Shown piece by piece: positions 18,470 to 28,111 of a DNA stretch of 64,000 bases (its first letter is position 1; every line of letters starts with the position of its first letter). The notes under the pieces are model-generated. The model searched no databases and was not told where the DNA came from. It was given only the letters and a program-made list of their open reading frames with translations. The translations under genes and the position numbers were made by a program. Origin of the DNA: Lacinutrix mariniflava (GTDB lineage: Bacteria; Bacteroidota; Bacteroidia; Flavobacteriales; Flavobacteriaceae); contig NZ_LIQG01000026.1 of assembly GCF_001418015.1 (NCBI RefSeq), forward strand, positions 62,001-126,000, read 5' to 3'.

Positions 18470-19030
18470 ATGAAACGCAAGAAAGTCTTTAAAATTATTG
18501 GAATAGCACTCTTAATAATTATTATAGCCATTGCCGGAATTATTGGTTACGGCTATTACTATTACACAGAAGCTCACAATACAGAAAACAAACCTTACCA
18601 AAACTACATTGGCTATATAGACCAAGATAAAGCGCTGCTTAAAGATAAATATGAACTTTGTGAAGATGGTTTTATACAAAGAACTTACAATGGCTCTGCA
18701 TTAGAAGGGTACTACATTAACAAAAAACATTATAGAGATCAATTATTTAGTGAATTCAATACTAATAATTATAATGACTCTGGGTATTTAAACTTTCGGT
18801 TTTTAGTAAACTGCGAAGGTAATGCTGGATGGTTTGAAATTATTGAAATGAATTTAGACCTTGAGGAAACACCTCTTAATAAAGATTTAGTAGATGAATT
18901 ACTAACCTTTACTTCAAACTCAAAACACTGGAATATTTTAAAATATCCAAAAAACAATAAGCCATACAATTATTACAATTACATCTCATATAGAATAGAA
19001 AATGGAAAAGTTACTCAAATCATACCTTAG
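18470..19030 (+). CDS. Hypothetical membrane-anchored protein, 186 aa
   Basis: One N-terminal membrane segment (IIGIALLIIIIAIAGIIGYGYYYY) followed by an exported domain rich in Asn and aromatics. NCEGNAGWFEIIEMNLDLEE recalls TonB-C-like folds of small Bacteroidota periplasmic proteins, but I cannot assign a family. It starts 15 bases after the aspS terminator and overlaps the next gene by 29 bases, so the two form a pair. Confidence 0.75.
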   Translation: MKRKKVFKIIGIALLIIIIAIAGIIGYGYYYYTEAHNTENKPYQNYIGYIDQDKALLKDKYELCEDGFIQRTYNGSALEGYYINKKHYRDQLFSEFNTNNYNDSGYLNFRFLVNCEGNAGWFEIIEMNLDLEETPLNKDLVDELLTFTSNSKHWNILKYPKNNKPYNYYNYISYRIENGKVTQIIP

Positions 19031-19838
19031 TCTATGTTGCTTACTAGTACTTTTTTCTTGTAAAAATGAAACTAGTTTAAACGCTTCTGAAAAAAGAGAA
19101 TCAGCTGAAAAGACCTATAAAGCTGCAATTCAATTTAGGCAAGGCTCTACTGCATTTCAAAATGGCATAGCAGAAGCTGTTACAATAGATCCAACTTACG
19201 AACCTGGTGTTTATGAGTTATCTGTCGCAGATTTAAAAAGAGGGCTTCCTCACAAATGGCTTCCGCAATATAATAAGGCTGTAAAAATGGATTCTGTAAC
19301 ACGAATTCCTTGGAGAGGTTACCTCTATTTATGGTTTTATAGAGATTATAAAAAAGCAATTGCAGATTTTGACGCCAGCGATACGTTAACACCAGATTTT
19401 ATTGATGCTCCACAAGGACATAGTGTAGATTATTGGAGAGGTATTGCCTATTTAGGTTTAAACGATTATAAAAACTCTAATGCCTATTTTGAAAAACACA
19501 TCACTAAAGAGACCAAAGAATTTGGAGAAGATTACGTAGATATTACTGCTTTTCTATACAATGGTATTTCTTATTTTGAAGCAGGAGATTATGAAAAAGC
19601 ACTTTTAAACTTCAATAAACAACTTGAATATTCAAGAAACCTCAGCGCAGATGCTAAGTATTATAAAGCGCAAATTTTTATAGCTGAAGATAAAAACAAA
19701 GAAGCTTTAGAAACTATAAATGAAGCGATAGACGATTATAATCAAGGCTATAACAATAAACGAGCGTACGTAGAAACCTTAAGACAAATTTATCCTCAAG
19801 ATTTAACAGTACTCAAGTCTAAGATTGAAAAACTCTAA
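19002..19838 (+). CDS. TPR-containing lipoprotein, 278 aa
   Basis: Lipoprotein signal with Cys20 in LLVLFSCKN. The body has TPR-like helices: AIADFDASD, YWRGIAYLGLNDYKNSNAYF, YNGISYFEAGDYEKALLNF, YYKAQIFIAEDKNKEALETI. Likely a scaffold on the envelope; partner unknown. Overlaps the preceding membrane protein by 29 bases (translational coupling) and ends 15 bases before a terminator. Confidence 0.85.
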   Translation: MEKLLKSYLSLCCLLVLFSCKNETSLNASEKRESAEKTYKAAIQFRQGSTAFQNGIAEAVTIDPTYEPGVYELSVADLKRGLPHKWLPQYNKAVKMDSVTRIPWRGYLYLWFYRDYKKAIADFDASDTLTPDFIDAPQGHSVDYWRGIAYLGLNDYKNSNAYFEKHITKETKEFGEDYVDITAFLYNGISYFEAGDYEKALLNFNKQLEYSRNLSADAKYYKAQIFIAEDKNKEALETINEAIDDYNQGYNNKRAYVETLRQIYPQDLTVLKSKIEKL

Positions 19839-19852
19839 ATACTTTTAATATT

Positions 19853-19879
19853 AAAATCCTGCTTGTCGCAGGATTTTTT
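19853..19879 (+). terminator. Terminator after TPR lipoprotein
   Basis: AATCCTGC ttgtc GCAGGATT then T run; the stem is identical to that after aspS. Confidence 0.85.
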
Positions 19880-19904
19880 GTTACTTTGATATAAGTAACT
19901 AATC

Positions 19905-21683
19905 ATGCCAAAAAGAACACTTCTTAAACGCTTTTTAATTTGGAAATATAAACACATTTCCGAAAAGAATTTTACTTTTATATTAAGTGCATTAGTCGGG
20001 TTATTAGCAGGATTGGCTGCTGTAACATTAAAAAACGTAACCTTTGCAATAGAAGCGCTTCTTGCTAAAGGTATTGTCTTTTCTCAAAATCAGTTATATT
20101 TTATATTGCCTGTAATAGGTTTATTATTTGTGTATTTGTTTGTAAAATATGTAAGTAAAAAACCTATTGAACATGCAATTCCATCTATATTATTTTCGTT
20201 AACACGAAAAAGTGGATTTCTAAAACGCTCAAAAATTTATTTTCCTTTAATTGCTGCTCCTTTAACCGTTGGTTTTGGAGGGTCGGTTGGTTTGCTTGGT
20301 CCTGCTGTAGCTTCTGGTGCTGCAATAAGTTCTAACCTAGGAAAACTATTTCATATTAACAGAAAAACAAGAACACTACTTATTGGCTGTGCTGCAGCTG
20401 GAGCAATTTCTTCTATTTTTAAATCCCCAATTGCCGCAATTATTTTTGCCGTAGAAGTCTTTAGTCTAGATTTAACTTTTGTGTCGTTATTACCTCTACT
20501 TATAGCCTCGGTGTCATCTGTAATTACCTCCTATTTCTTTCTAGGAGACGATTTACTTTTCAATTTTAATTTTTCAGATAAATTTCAAATAAAAGATATT
20601 CTCTTCTATGCAGCTTTAGGTATTGGAACCGGCTTTGCTTCTATCTACTTTACGAAGATGTATTTTGCTATACTTAAATTTTTCGAACGCTTTAAAACTC
20701 CTTTTCAACGTTTAATTATTGGAGGCTTAGCTATTGGTATTATGCTGTATTTTATTCCGCCGTTATATGGTGAGGGTTTTGGCTTTATAAACAATTTACT
20801 CGCAGGAAATCACATTCAAGCTCTAGGAAAAACACCTTTCGATGCTTTTAATGATAACATTTGGGTGGTTATTGCTCTTCTTATTGGCATTACCGTGTTT
20901 AAAGCAGTAGCCATGACTACAACTTTTGCTGCTGGAGGAGTTGGTGGTATTTTTATTCCTACACTAGTTATGGGAAGCGCACTTGGTAATGCAGTAGCCA
21001 AAGTAATAAATAATATAGGCTTAGGTTTTAATGTTAGCGAAACCAATTTCACTTTAATAGGTATGGCCGGTCTAGTTGCGGGTGTTTTGCATGCGCCTTT
21101 AACTGCTATTTTCTTAATTGCAGAAATTACTGGTGGTTATGAATTATTCATCCCATTAATGATTGCCGTTGGTATTTCTTTTAGTATTAAAAAAAGCGCA
21201 ATCGACTACACTATTTACACCAGAGAACTTGCAGAAAAAGGGCAACTTTTAACGCACGATAAAGATCAAAATGTTTTAACATTAATGACTCTGGACTCTA
21301 TTATAGAATGTCATTTTTCTAAACTACACCCAAAAATGACTCTTGGAGAAATGCTTTATGAAGGTGTTGCTAAATCGACAAGAAATTTATTTCCGGTTGT
21401 AGATGAACATGGTAAATTATCTGGAATTATTTTATTGGACGATGTTCGAGATATTATGTTCGACCAATCGCTTTATGACGCTACTTTAGTTGAATCTTTA
21501 ATGCATAATCCACCAGATAAAATTATTTATGAAAAAGATTCTATGCAAACAGTTATGCAAAAGTTTCAAGATTCTGGAGCATGGAATTTACCTGTAATTA
21601 AAAATGAAAAATATGTTGGTTTCGTTTCGAAATCGAAATTACTAACAGCTTACCGAAGACAATTAATTAACGCTTCATCTTAA
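19905..21683 (+). CDS. ClC-family chloride channel with CBS pair
   Basis: 592 aa. The transmembrane ClC core (about 20-440) shows FGGSVGLLGPAVASGAA, IFKSPIAAIIFAVEV and AAGGVGGIFIPT. The C-terminus has two CBS domains (about 455-585: NLFPVVDEHGKLSGIILLDD; AWNLPVIKNEKYVGFVSKSKLL) that usually sense nucleotides. Inner membrane, anion transport. The conserved gating glutamate of GREGP/GLEGP is Leu here (GLLGP), which in studied ClC proteins uncouples proton exchange or holds the pore open. Monocistronic between a terminator and the next promoter. Confidence 0.93.
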   Translation: MPKRTLLKRFLIWKYKHISEKNFTFILSALVGLLAGLAAVTLKNVTFAIEALLAKGIVFSQNQLYFILPVIGLLFVYLFVKYVSKKPIEHAIPSILFSLTRKSGFLKRSKIYFPLIAAPLTVGFGGSVGLLGPAVASGAAISSNLGKLFHINRKTRTLLIGCAAAGAISSIFKSPIAAIIFAVEVFSLDLTFVSLLPLLIASVSSVITSYFFLGDDLLFNFNFSDKFQIKDILFYAALGIGTGFASIYFTKMYFAILKFFERFKTPFQRLIIGGLAIGIMLYFIPPLYGEGFGFINNLLAGNHIQALGKTPFDAFNDNIWVVIALLIGITVFKAVAMTTTFAAGGVGGIFIPTLVMGSALGNAVAKVINNIGLGFNVSETNFTLIGMAGLVAGVLHAPLTAIFLIAEITGGYELFIPLMIAVGISFSIKKSAIDYTIYTRELAEKGQLLTHDKDQNVLTLMTLDSIIECHFSKLHPKMTLGEMLYEGVAKSTRNLFPVVDEHGKLSGIILLDDVRDIMFDQSLYDATLVESLMHNPPDKIIYEKDSMQTVMQKFQDSGAWNLPVIKNEKYVGFVSKSKLLTAYRRQLINASS

Positions 21684-21697
21684 TCTAAATTTTGATT

Positions 21698-21705
21698 AGT
21701 TTTGT
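21698..21705 (+). promoter_or_regulatory. -7 element before the 78-aa membrane protein gene
   Basis: TAGTTTTG, exact TAnnTTTG match, 18 bases before the ATG at 21724. Confidence 0.5.
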
Positions 21706-21723
21706 GCCAACAATTTTTATAAA

Positions 21724-21960
21724 ATGAAATATATCATCTGGTTCTTCTTTATTGCTTCTTTTGCCTCAATTATTTGTGGCTACGCTTTGGATGTTTCTTA
21801 TTCTCAAAAGTTAATAGGTTATGGAGTCCTTGGTTTCTTTTTTATTGTAGTCCCTTTATTTTCATGGTACAGTTGGAAAGATAAAAACCCAAGAGATTAC
21901 ATGATAACTAAAGAGAACCTTGATAAAATGCGTGAGCGAGAAGGTGATAAAAGACGTTAA
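21724..21960 (+). CDS. Small two-span membrane protein, 78 aa
   Basis: Two hydrophobic segments (IIWFFFIASFASIICGYAL and LIGYGVLGFFFIVVPLFSW) and a charged C-terminal tail (KENLDKMREREGDKRR). No family recognised. Its stop overlaps the convergent tadA gene by 4 bases. Confidence 0.7.
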   Translation: MKYIIWFFFIASFASIICGYALDVSYSQKLIGYGVLGFFFIVVPLFSWYSWKDKNPRDYMITKENLDKMREREGDKRR

Positions 21961-22406
21961 TTTAGGTTTCTTCTTTCTACAAAAAAGCGCTTCATTAATT
22001 TTGAAGCCTCTTCTTCAAGTATTCCGCCTTCAATTTTTGTTTTAGGATGTAATTTTGTCTTTAAATTTATACAGCCTCTGTCTTCGTCTCTTGCTGCATA
22101 TACTATTTTAGAAATCTGACTCCAATATAAAGCACCTGCACACATCTGGCAAGGTTCTAGTGTCACATATAATGTGCAGTTTTTAAGATATTTTCCACCT
22201 AAAAAATTTGCTGCAGCAGTAATAGCTTGCATTTCTGCGTGTGCAGTAACATCATTTAAAAGTTCTGTAAGATTATGTGCTCTTGCAATAATTTTATCTT
22301 CAATTACAATAACAGCTCCAACAGGAATTTCTCCTTTTTCGTAGGCTTCCTCTGCTTCTTGCAATGCTTTTTGCATGAAATATTTGTCGTCGTATGGTTT
22401 TATCAT
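21957..22406 (-). CDS. tadA: tRNA-adenosine (A34) deaminase
   Basis: 149 aa from the preferred start. Zinc deaminase that makes inosine at the wobble position of tRNA-Arg(ACG). Motifs HAEMQ (zinc His and proton-shuttle Glu) and PCQMCAGA (zinc Cys pair), with GEIPVGAVIV before them. The ORF extends to 22427, but a -7-like TATTTTTA (22411-22418) lies within that extension, ending 5 bases before the ATG at 22406 (MIKPYDDKYFM), so the shorter form is favoured. A guanine/cytidine deaminase of the same fold is less likely given the PCQMC context. Confidence 0.9.
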   Translation of the reverse strand: MIKPYDDKYFMQKALQEAEEAYEKGEIPVGAVIVIEDKIIARAHNLTELLNDVTAHAEMQAITAAANFLGGKYLKNCTLYVTLEPCQMCAGALYWSQISKIVYAARDEDRGCINLKTKLHPKTKIEGGILEEEASKLMKRFFVERRNLN

Positions 22407-22482
22407 TTTATAAAAATACGATTTCAATTTAAATAATACGCTTCGGCAAGAGTTTTGATACTAGTTTAAAAAGATTTATAAT

Positions 22483-23469
22483 ATGGCAAATTATTATTCT
22501 ATTAAAATACCAGAACCCTGTCACGAAGGTTGGAACACAATGTCTCCTAAAGACAAAGGCCGTTTTTGTAACTCTTGTTCAAAAACAGTTGTTGATTTTA
22601 CAAAAATGAACACTTTGGAAATTCAAGATTACTTGATACAAAACAAAGACCAACGTATTTGTGGACATATAAAACAAACACAATTAGACTCTATAAATAT
22701 TAGGGTTCCTTTAGATTTAATTCAGCAAAAACATAGTATTTATAAAGCGTTCTTTTTGGCACTAATAATTACCATGGGAACATCAATTTTTAGTTGTTCT
22801 TCAAAAAATGGAGCGCCTAAAAAAATTGACAGTATAGAAGTAATTGATACTACTAAAAATGAAGTTATTGATGTTTTAGGAATGATTACTCCTTCTCCCA
22901 TAACAAAAGATAGTATTGTAAAAAAGAAAGCGTGTAAAGCGCCTTTAATTAGCCCTCGAAATCCAGAGACAGATGGTATGATAGAAATTGAAACAATAAT
23001 TACTGGAGATATTATTGCTACTCCAGAGCCAATAGATGAAACTTCTTTAAGTATTGAAGCTCCACTTACTATAGGAAAGATGAGTATTGAAGAGAATTTT
23101 CCTAAAAAACCGTACAACATACATTATGTTGATGAATTACCAAAGTTTAAAGACACACCTAAAGACTTATCTAAAAAAGAAGAATTAAAATACTTTCAGG
23201 CTAAGTTAAGTGATTTTGTTAAAGGTAACTTTTGTACACCTTCAACTGTAAACTTAGATCTAAAAGGAAAACAAAAAATATATGCTAAATTTATTATTAA
23301 CACCTCTGGAGGTATTGAAGATATAGAAGTTAGAGCTCCTCATCCTGCATTCGAAAAAGAAACGATAAGCGTTATCAATAAATTACCTTTATTAACTCCA
23401 GCCAAAAACACGCACAAAAAAGCGACTCCAGTATCCTATATACTTCCAATATTTATTAATGTTGAATAA
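22483..23469 (+). CDS. TonB-like energy-transducer protein, 328 aa
   Basis: Unusual cytoplasmic N-terminus with Cys pairs (CHEGWNTMSPKDKGRFCNSCSK and ICGH), possibly metal-binding, then one membrane segment (AFFLALIITMGTSIFSC), a Lys/Pro/Ile-rich periplasmic spacer, and a C-terminal TonB-type domain (about 245-328: KIYAKFIINTSGGIEDIEV). This layout is common in Flavobacteriaceae. Which receptor it serves is unknown. Faces the M36 protease gene across a shared terminator. Confidence 0.75.
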   Translation: MANYYSIKIPEPCHEGWNTMSPKDKGRFCNSCSKTVVDFTKMNTLEIQDYLIQNKDQRICGHIKQTQLDSINIRVPLDLIQQKHSIYKAFFLALIITMGTSIFSCSSKNGAPKKIDSIEVIDTTKNEVIDVLGMITPSPITKDSIVKKKACKAPLISPRNPETDGMIEIETIITGDIIATPEPIDETSLSIEAPLTIGKMSIEENFPKKPYNIHYVDELPKFKDTPKDLSKKEELKYFQAKLSDFVKGNFCTPSTVNLDLKGKQKIYAKFIINTSGGIEDIEVRAPHPAFEKETISVINKLPLLTPAKNTHKKATPVSYILPIFINVE

Positions 23470-23471
23470 AA

Positions 23472-23498
23472 AAAGGCAGCTATAAAATAGCTGCCTTT
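23472..23498. terminator. Bidirectional terminator between convergent genes
   Basis: AAAGGCAGCTA taaaa TAGCTGCCTTT, nearly perfect; A and T runs on each side serve both strands. Confidence 0.8.
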
Positions 23499-23522
23499 AA
23501 AATAATTATTTAAAAACTATCT

Positions 23523-26189
23523 CTAGTTTTTAAGAATTTTATCATTTGTATTAATACCATCACCTTTAATAGTAAGAATATACATTCCAGATTGTAATGC
23601 ACTAATATTTAATTGAGCTTCTGAAGCTAAATTAACATTCTTAGTTAATACAATTCTACCATTAATATCTGTTAATGTCATTTTTACATCTCCAAAATTC
23701 TTTTTCACTTTAATATTCAACATATTGTTAGCTGGATTAGGGAAAATTGAATAATTAGACGTTTTAAACTCATCTACACTTAAACTTGTACAGTTTTGTA
23801 GTGTTGGATCAGAAGAATCAGGCTGTGTAAAATCCTCAACTTGATCTAATCTTGAAGCAAAACTTCCCTGAGATGCATTAACACCAACTCCTCTAGCAGC
23901 AAAAGCTTCCCAAATCATACATTGGTCTTCACCACCAGTTAAAGCCATATCCGCAGCAAGTATACCATCTCTACCATTTATGAAACCAGCATCACAACCT
24001 TGAAGCTTTAAACCATCTAAAACAAGTTGCATTATTTTGTTATTTCCTCCTGTACCATAATAAACATCAGTATCAAACCCATATTTATCAATATAATCCC
24101 ATGTTAAATCCCATAAAATGGTAGCCCATACTGTACCAATACCATGAGGAGAAGAAATAGTTAATTCATTATTTGTATCTGCATACGTTAAAGGGTTTAC
24201 AGAAGTATCTGTACTATATGGAAAAGGTCTAATTCCAACGCCTCCTAATTCTTGCCCAACAGAGTACGTAACGTATCCTCTTGCATCTGTAGCTAAATCT
24301 GTAGTTTTCATTGTAATCATCATACCAAACCAATCGGACCATCCTTCGCCCATTTGCTCTGCATTACCTAAACAATTAGAATCTGAAGGCCCACCTGCTA
24401 ATCGTGTTGAAATTCCATGACCATATTCGTGTGCTACAATTTCATTATCTAAACTACCATCTATTGTAGGTCTACTAAGAGTAGCGTTTATAATAGTACC
24501 ACTTGAAAGTGCTGCAATTAATTGTTCTCCATCTAAATTATTAATAAAAACAGATGGTATCGCTAAAACAGGGGTTGTAAAACCTGCCATAGTAACATAT
24601 TCCGTATACGCTGGATCATTAGTTGGGTTATTATGATTTACCATAATCACTCCTACTGCTCCAGCATTTTGAGCGTTTTGAATTTTATCTGTAAAATTAC
24701 ATGTCCCTCTTTTTATTACAGCTATCTTTCCTGATACTGCCGAACTGTTAACTAATGCACTACATCCTTCCGTAGGCGTTGCTCCTCCTGAGTTAACTAA
24801 AACTAAATCTGCCGTTACAGGCTCAGGACTTGGGAAAGTTACATTGTTTGTATCATCTGTTGGAGCAGGATAACTTGCAACAACCTCTCCTATTATTGGT
24901 CCTCCAGAGTTAACATTTAAAGGACTTGTAGTTGTATCCCATAAAAACATTTGCATTCTTGGATTATTACCATCTGGTGGTGTAGAAAAATTAGCATTAT
25001 TAAAGCCAATTCCATCTTGTCCATCTGCGATTACAGAATCATTTTGACTTCCTCCATTTCCATAATTATTTAACTGAAAATTACCTGAAACCTCATCAAA
25101 GCCATATTGATACCAAACATCATGCATTACATTACTTACATAAAACAAATTAGTTAATGATAAATCTTCAAATCCGTATGGATTAAGATCAATAACCGAA
25201 CTAGAATAATCAAAGTTTAAAGTTGCTCCTCCATCTGGTGCATATCCAAATCCATTATTTCCATCTCTATCATCTTGTGCATAAACATTATTTCCTCTTG
25301 TAATAGTAAATTCCGCTCCTGCAGATCCAGTAAAATCATGCCATCCATAAGGAGAGGCATTTACATCTGCCGGTTCAGAAACTACAGATATTCCGTTTTC
25401 TAATGGATTTTCAAAAGGAAAAGGCACAACGCTATATTGAGACCCATCTACCATCATAGCAGAAGATGAAGTTTTAAATAAATTTACAGTTTCTGTATTA
25501 AGTTTATGCGCTTTATGAGTTGCATGATTACCATCTCCATAACTACATTTTACAACCCAGTCATTTGTACTTAAAACTTCTCCATTAGTAGCATCTACTC
25601 TTACACTATACCAATGCTCTCCACTAAGTGCATTAATATTTAAATCCCAAGCTAATTTTAAATCACCATTGATTGTAGGTTGTAAAACTAAAGCTACAGG
25701 AATATTGCTTTGAGACACATTACTGTTAGAAAAAACGTAATCATTATTACTATGACTTATTTCAGACATATTAGAAATACTTCCTAAATTATATTCGTTA
25801 ACCACCGCACTAATTGCATCTTCTGCACTAATTACAGGAGAAACAGTATTTACTTTAGCAGCAATGTTTTGTATAAAACCATTAGCATAATAAAAGACAT
25901 TATTATCTTTAATTGCAATACTTGATTTAGCATTATGGATTTTCAAACCTTGATAAGCTTGATTAACATAGACATGATTGATTCTTGTTTTTTTAGAAAA
26001 ATAGGAATCAGTTACTAATAAGTTAGATAAATCATTTTCAGTTAAGTTGTGTTTTTCTTTGTTTTGGTCTAACCAGTTTTGAATTAGCGAACCAAACTCG
26101 TTGCTAGCTAAGTCATTTTGAGCTTGCCCCAATTGGAAAACAAGTAAAAATACAGTGGCAAATAAGCCTAGAATGTAATTTTTCTTCAT
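23523..26189 (-). CDS. Secreted M36 (fungalysin) metalloprotease with PA domain and T9SS tail
   Basis: 888 aa. Signal peptide (ILGLFATVFLLVFQLGQAQ), FTP-type propeptide (about 30-215), M36 catalytic core with zinc motif HEYGH in DNEIVAHEYGHGISTR and downstream third ligand in EGWSDWFGMM. A PA domain is inserted about 470-580 (GKIAVIKRGTCNFTDKIQNA). The C-terminal about 75 residues (YSIFPNPANNMLNI ... GMYILTIKG) form a type A type IX secretion sorting domain. Secreted or surface-attached protein degradation. Monocistronic. Confidence 0.93.
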   Translation of the reverse strand: MKKNYILGLFATVFLLVFQLGQAQNDLASNEFGSLIQNWLDQNKEKHNLTENDLSNLLVTDSYFSKKTRINHVYVNQAYQGLKIHNAKSSIAIKDNNVFYYANGFIQNIAAKVNTVSPVISAEDAISAVVNEYNLGSISNMSEISHSNNDYVFSNSNVSQSNIPVALVLQPTINGDLKLAWDLNINALSGEHWYSVRVDATNGEVLSTNDWVVKCSYGDGNHATHKAHKLNTETVNLFKTSSSAMMVDGSQYSVVPFPFENPLENGISVVSEPADVNASPYGWHDFTGSAGAEFTITRGNNVYAQDDRDGNNGFGYAPDGGATLNFDYSSSVIDLNPYGFEDLSLTNLFYVSNVMHDVWYQYGFDEVSGNFQLNNYGNGGSQNDSVIADGQDGIGFNNANFSTPPDGNNPRMQMFLWDTTTSPLNVNSGGPIIGEVVASYPAPTDDTNNVTFPSPEPVTADLVLVNSGGATPTEGCSALVNSSAVSGKIAVIKRGTCNFTDKIQNAQNAGAVGVIMVNHNNPTNDPAYTEYVTMAGFTTPVLAIPSVFINNLDGEQLIAALSSGTIINATLSRPTIDGSLDNEIVAHEYGHGISTRLAGGPSDSNCLGNAEQMGEGWSDWFGMMITMKTTDLATDARGYVTYSVGQELGGVGIRPFPYSTDTSVNPLTYADTNNELTISSPHGIGTVWATILWDLTWDYIDKYGFDTDVYYGTGGNNKIMQLVLDGLKLQGCDAGFINGRDGILAADMALTGGEDQCMIWEAFAARGVGVNASQGSFASRLDQVEDFTQPDSSDPTLQNCTSLSVDEFKTSNYSIFPNPANNMLNIKVKKNFGDVKMTLTDINGRIVLTKNVNLASEAQLNISALQSGMYILTIKGDGINTNDKILKN

Positions 26190-26338
26190 AATTTTGTGTA
26201 GTTTAAAGATAGTTTTATAGAATGTCGCAAATATAACAAGCAGCTTACAATTATTTTAATTAAAACATAATTTTTATTGAGAATTCATTCAGTTTTAACA
26301 TGTTTTTTCTGTATTTTATAACATTACTACAATAACAA

Positions 26339-28111
26339 ATGCAAAATCATCCATTAAATGCAATTCATTCTATTGAATCGTTGAGAACACTAAAACAAGC
26401 CGATCTTCCTGTTTTAGCTAAAGAGCTTAGAGCATTTATTATTGAGGCTGTAGCTGCAAAGGCAGGACATTTAGGTGCCAGTTTGGGCGTTGTAGAGCTA
26501 ACAATAGCGTTACATTATGTTTTTAACACTCCTGAAGATCAATTAATTTGGGATGTTGGACATCAAGCATATGGACACAAAATACTAACTGGTAGAAGAG
26601 ACTTATTCGATACTAATAGACAAAAAAATGGTCTTAGCGGGTTTCCAAAGCGAGAGGAAAGTGAATTTGATAGTTTTGGTGTTGGCCATTCTTCTACTTC
26701 AATTTCGGCTGCTCTAGGTATGGCCATTGTTTCAAAATTAAAAGGCGACTACAACAAACAACATATTGCTGTAATTGGAGATGCCTCTATTGCAAGTGGG
26801 ATGGCTTTTGAAGGCCTAAACCATGCAGGAGTTACAGATTGCAACTTATTAGTAATCCTAAATGACAATGCTATTGGTATAGACCCAAGCGTTGGTGCTT
26901 TAAAGCAATATTTAACAAACGTTAAAAAAGGCACACAAAAGCAAGACAATATTTTTGAAGCTTTAAATTTTAATTATTCAGGACCTATTGATGGACATAA
27001 TCTACCACTTTTAATTTCAGAATTAGAACGACTAAAAACCGTAAAAGGACCTAAGTTCTTACATGTTATTACTACCAAAGGAAAAGGTTTACGCCAAGCG
27101 GAAGAAAACCAAGTTACATACCATGCTCCCGGAAAATTTGATCCTAAAACTGGCGATTTATACAAAAAAGAAAACCCTATTCAAGCACCAAAATTTCAAG
27201 ATGTATTTGGGCATACTATTGTAGAATTAGCAAAACAAAACAAGAGTATTATTGGCATTACTCCTGCTATGCCCACAGGAAGTTCTTTAAAATACATGAT
27301 GGAACAAATTCCTGATCGCGCTTTCGATGTTGGTATTGCAGAGCAGCATGCAGTAACTCTTGCTGCAGGAATGGCAACTCAAGGCATGATACCATTTTGC
27401 AATATTTATTCTACTTTTTTACAACGCGCCTACGACCAAGTTATTCATGATGTTGCAATACAGGATTTACCTGTTGTTTTTTGTTTGGATCGCGCTGGTT
27501 TGGTTGGAGAAGATGGTGCAACTCATCATGGTATTTTTGACATTAGCTTCCTGCGTTGCATTCCTAACTTAATTATTTTCGCTCCACGGAATGAAATAGA
27601 GTTACGTAACATTATGTACACTGCTCAATTAAGCTTAGAACACCCAATTGCAATTCGCTATCCTCGCGGTCGTGGAAGTATTATTGACTGGCAACAACCC
27701 TTCTCTAAAATAGAAATTGGCAAAGCCGAAGTATTAAAACAAGGTCATAAACTTGCAGTTTTAACTATTGGCACAATGGCTACCAATGTAGAAAAAGCCA
27801 TTACTCTATCTAAAACGCTTAAAGAAATTTCGCATTACGACATGCGCTTTATAAAACCATTAGACCTAAAACTTCTACACGATATCTTTAAAACTCACAA
27901 TACTATTATTACAGTTGAAGATAATGCTATTAAAGGCGGTTTTGGAAGTTCTATTTTAGAATTTGCAGCAGAGAACAACTACAAGAATAACATTTATTTA
28001 AAAGGTATTCCCGATGTATTTATAGAACATGGAACTGTTCAAGAACTACAACAATCTACGGGTCTAGATGCAGAAAGTCTTTCAATATTTATATCGAACA
28101 AACTCTCCTAA
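26339..28111 (+). CDS. dxs: 1-deoxy-D-xylulose-5-phosphate synthase
   Basis: 590 aa, slightly shorter than the E. coli enzyme. First step of the MEP isoprenoid pathway: pyruvate plus glyceraldehyde-3-phosphate, with thiamine diphosphate. Visible: GHLGASLGVVELTIALHY, WDVGHQAYGHKILTGRR, the thiamine motif IGDASIASGMAFEGLNHAG ... NDN, DVGIAEQHAVTLAAGMA (catalytic Glu) and DRAGLVGEDGATHHG. Convergent with dgt, overlapping it by 4 bases. It supplies the substrates of the prenyl diphosphate synthase encoded at 8812-9786. Confidence 0.96.
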   Translation: MQNHPLNAIHSIESLRTLKQADLPVLAKELRAFIIEAVAAKAGHLGASLGVVELTIALHYVFNTPEDQLIWDVGHQAYGHKILTGRRDLFDTNRQKNGLSGFPKREESEFDSFGVGHSSTSISAALGMAIVSKLKGDYNKQHIAVIGDASIASGMAFEGLNHAGVTDCNLLVILNDNAIGIDPSVGALKQYLTNVKKGTQKQDNIFEALNFNYSGPIDGHNLPLLISELERLKTVKGPKFLHVITTKGKGLRQAEENQVTYHAPGKFDPKTGDLYKKENPIQAPKFQDVFGHTIVELAKQNKSIIGITPAMPTGSSLKYMMEQIPDRAFDVGIAEQHAVTLAAGMATQGMIPFCNIYSTFLQRAYDQVIHDVAIQDLPVVFCLDRAGLVGEDGATHHGIFDISFLRCIPNLIIFAPRNEIELRNIMYTAQLSLEHPIAIRYPRGRGSIIDWQQPFSKIEIGKAEVLKQGHKLAVLTIGTMATNVEKAITLSKTLKEISHYDMRFIKPLDLKLLHDIFKTHNTIITVEDNAIKGGFGSSILEFAAENNYKNNIYLKGIPDVFIEHGTVQELQQSTGLDAESLSIFISNKLS

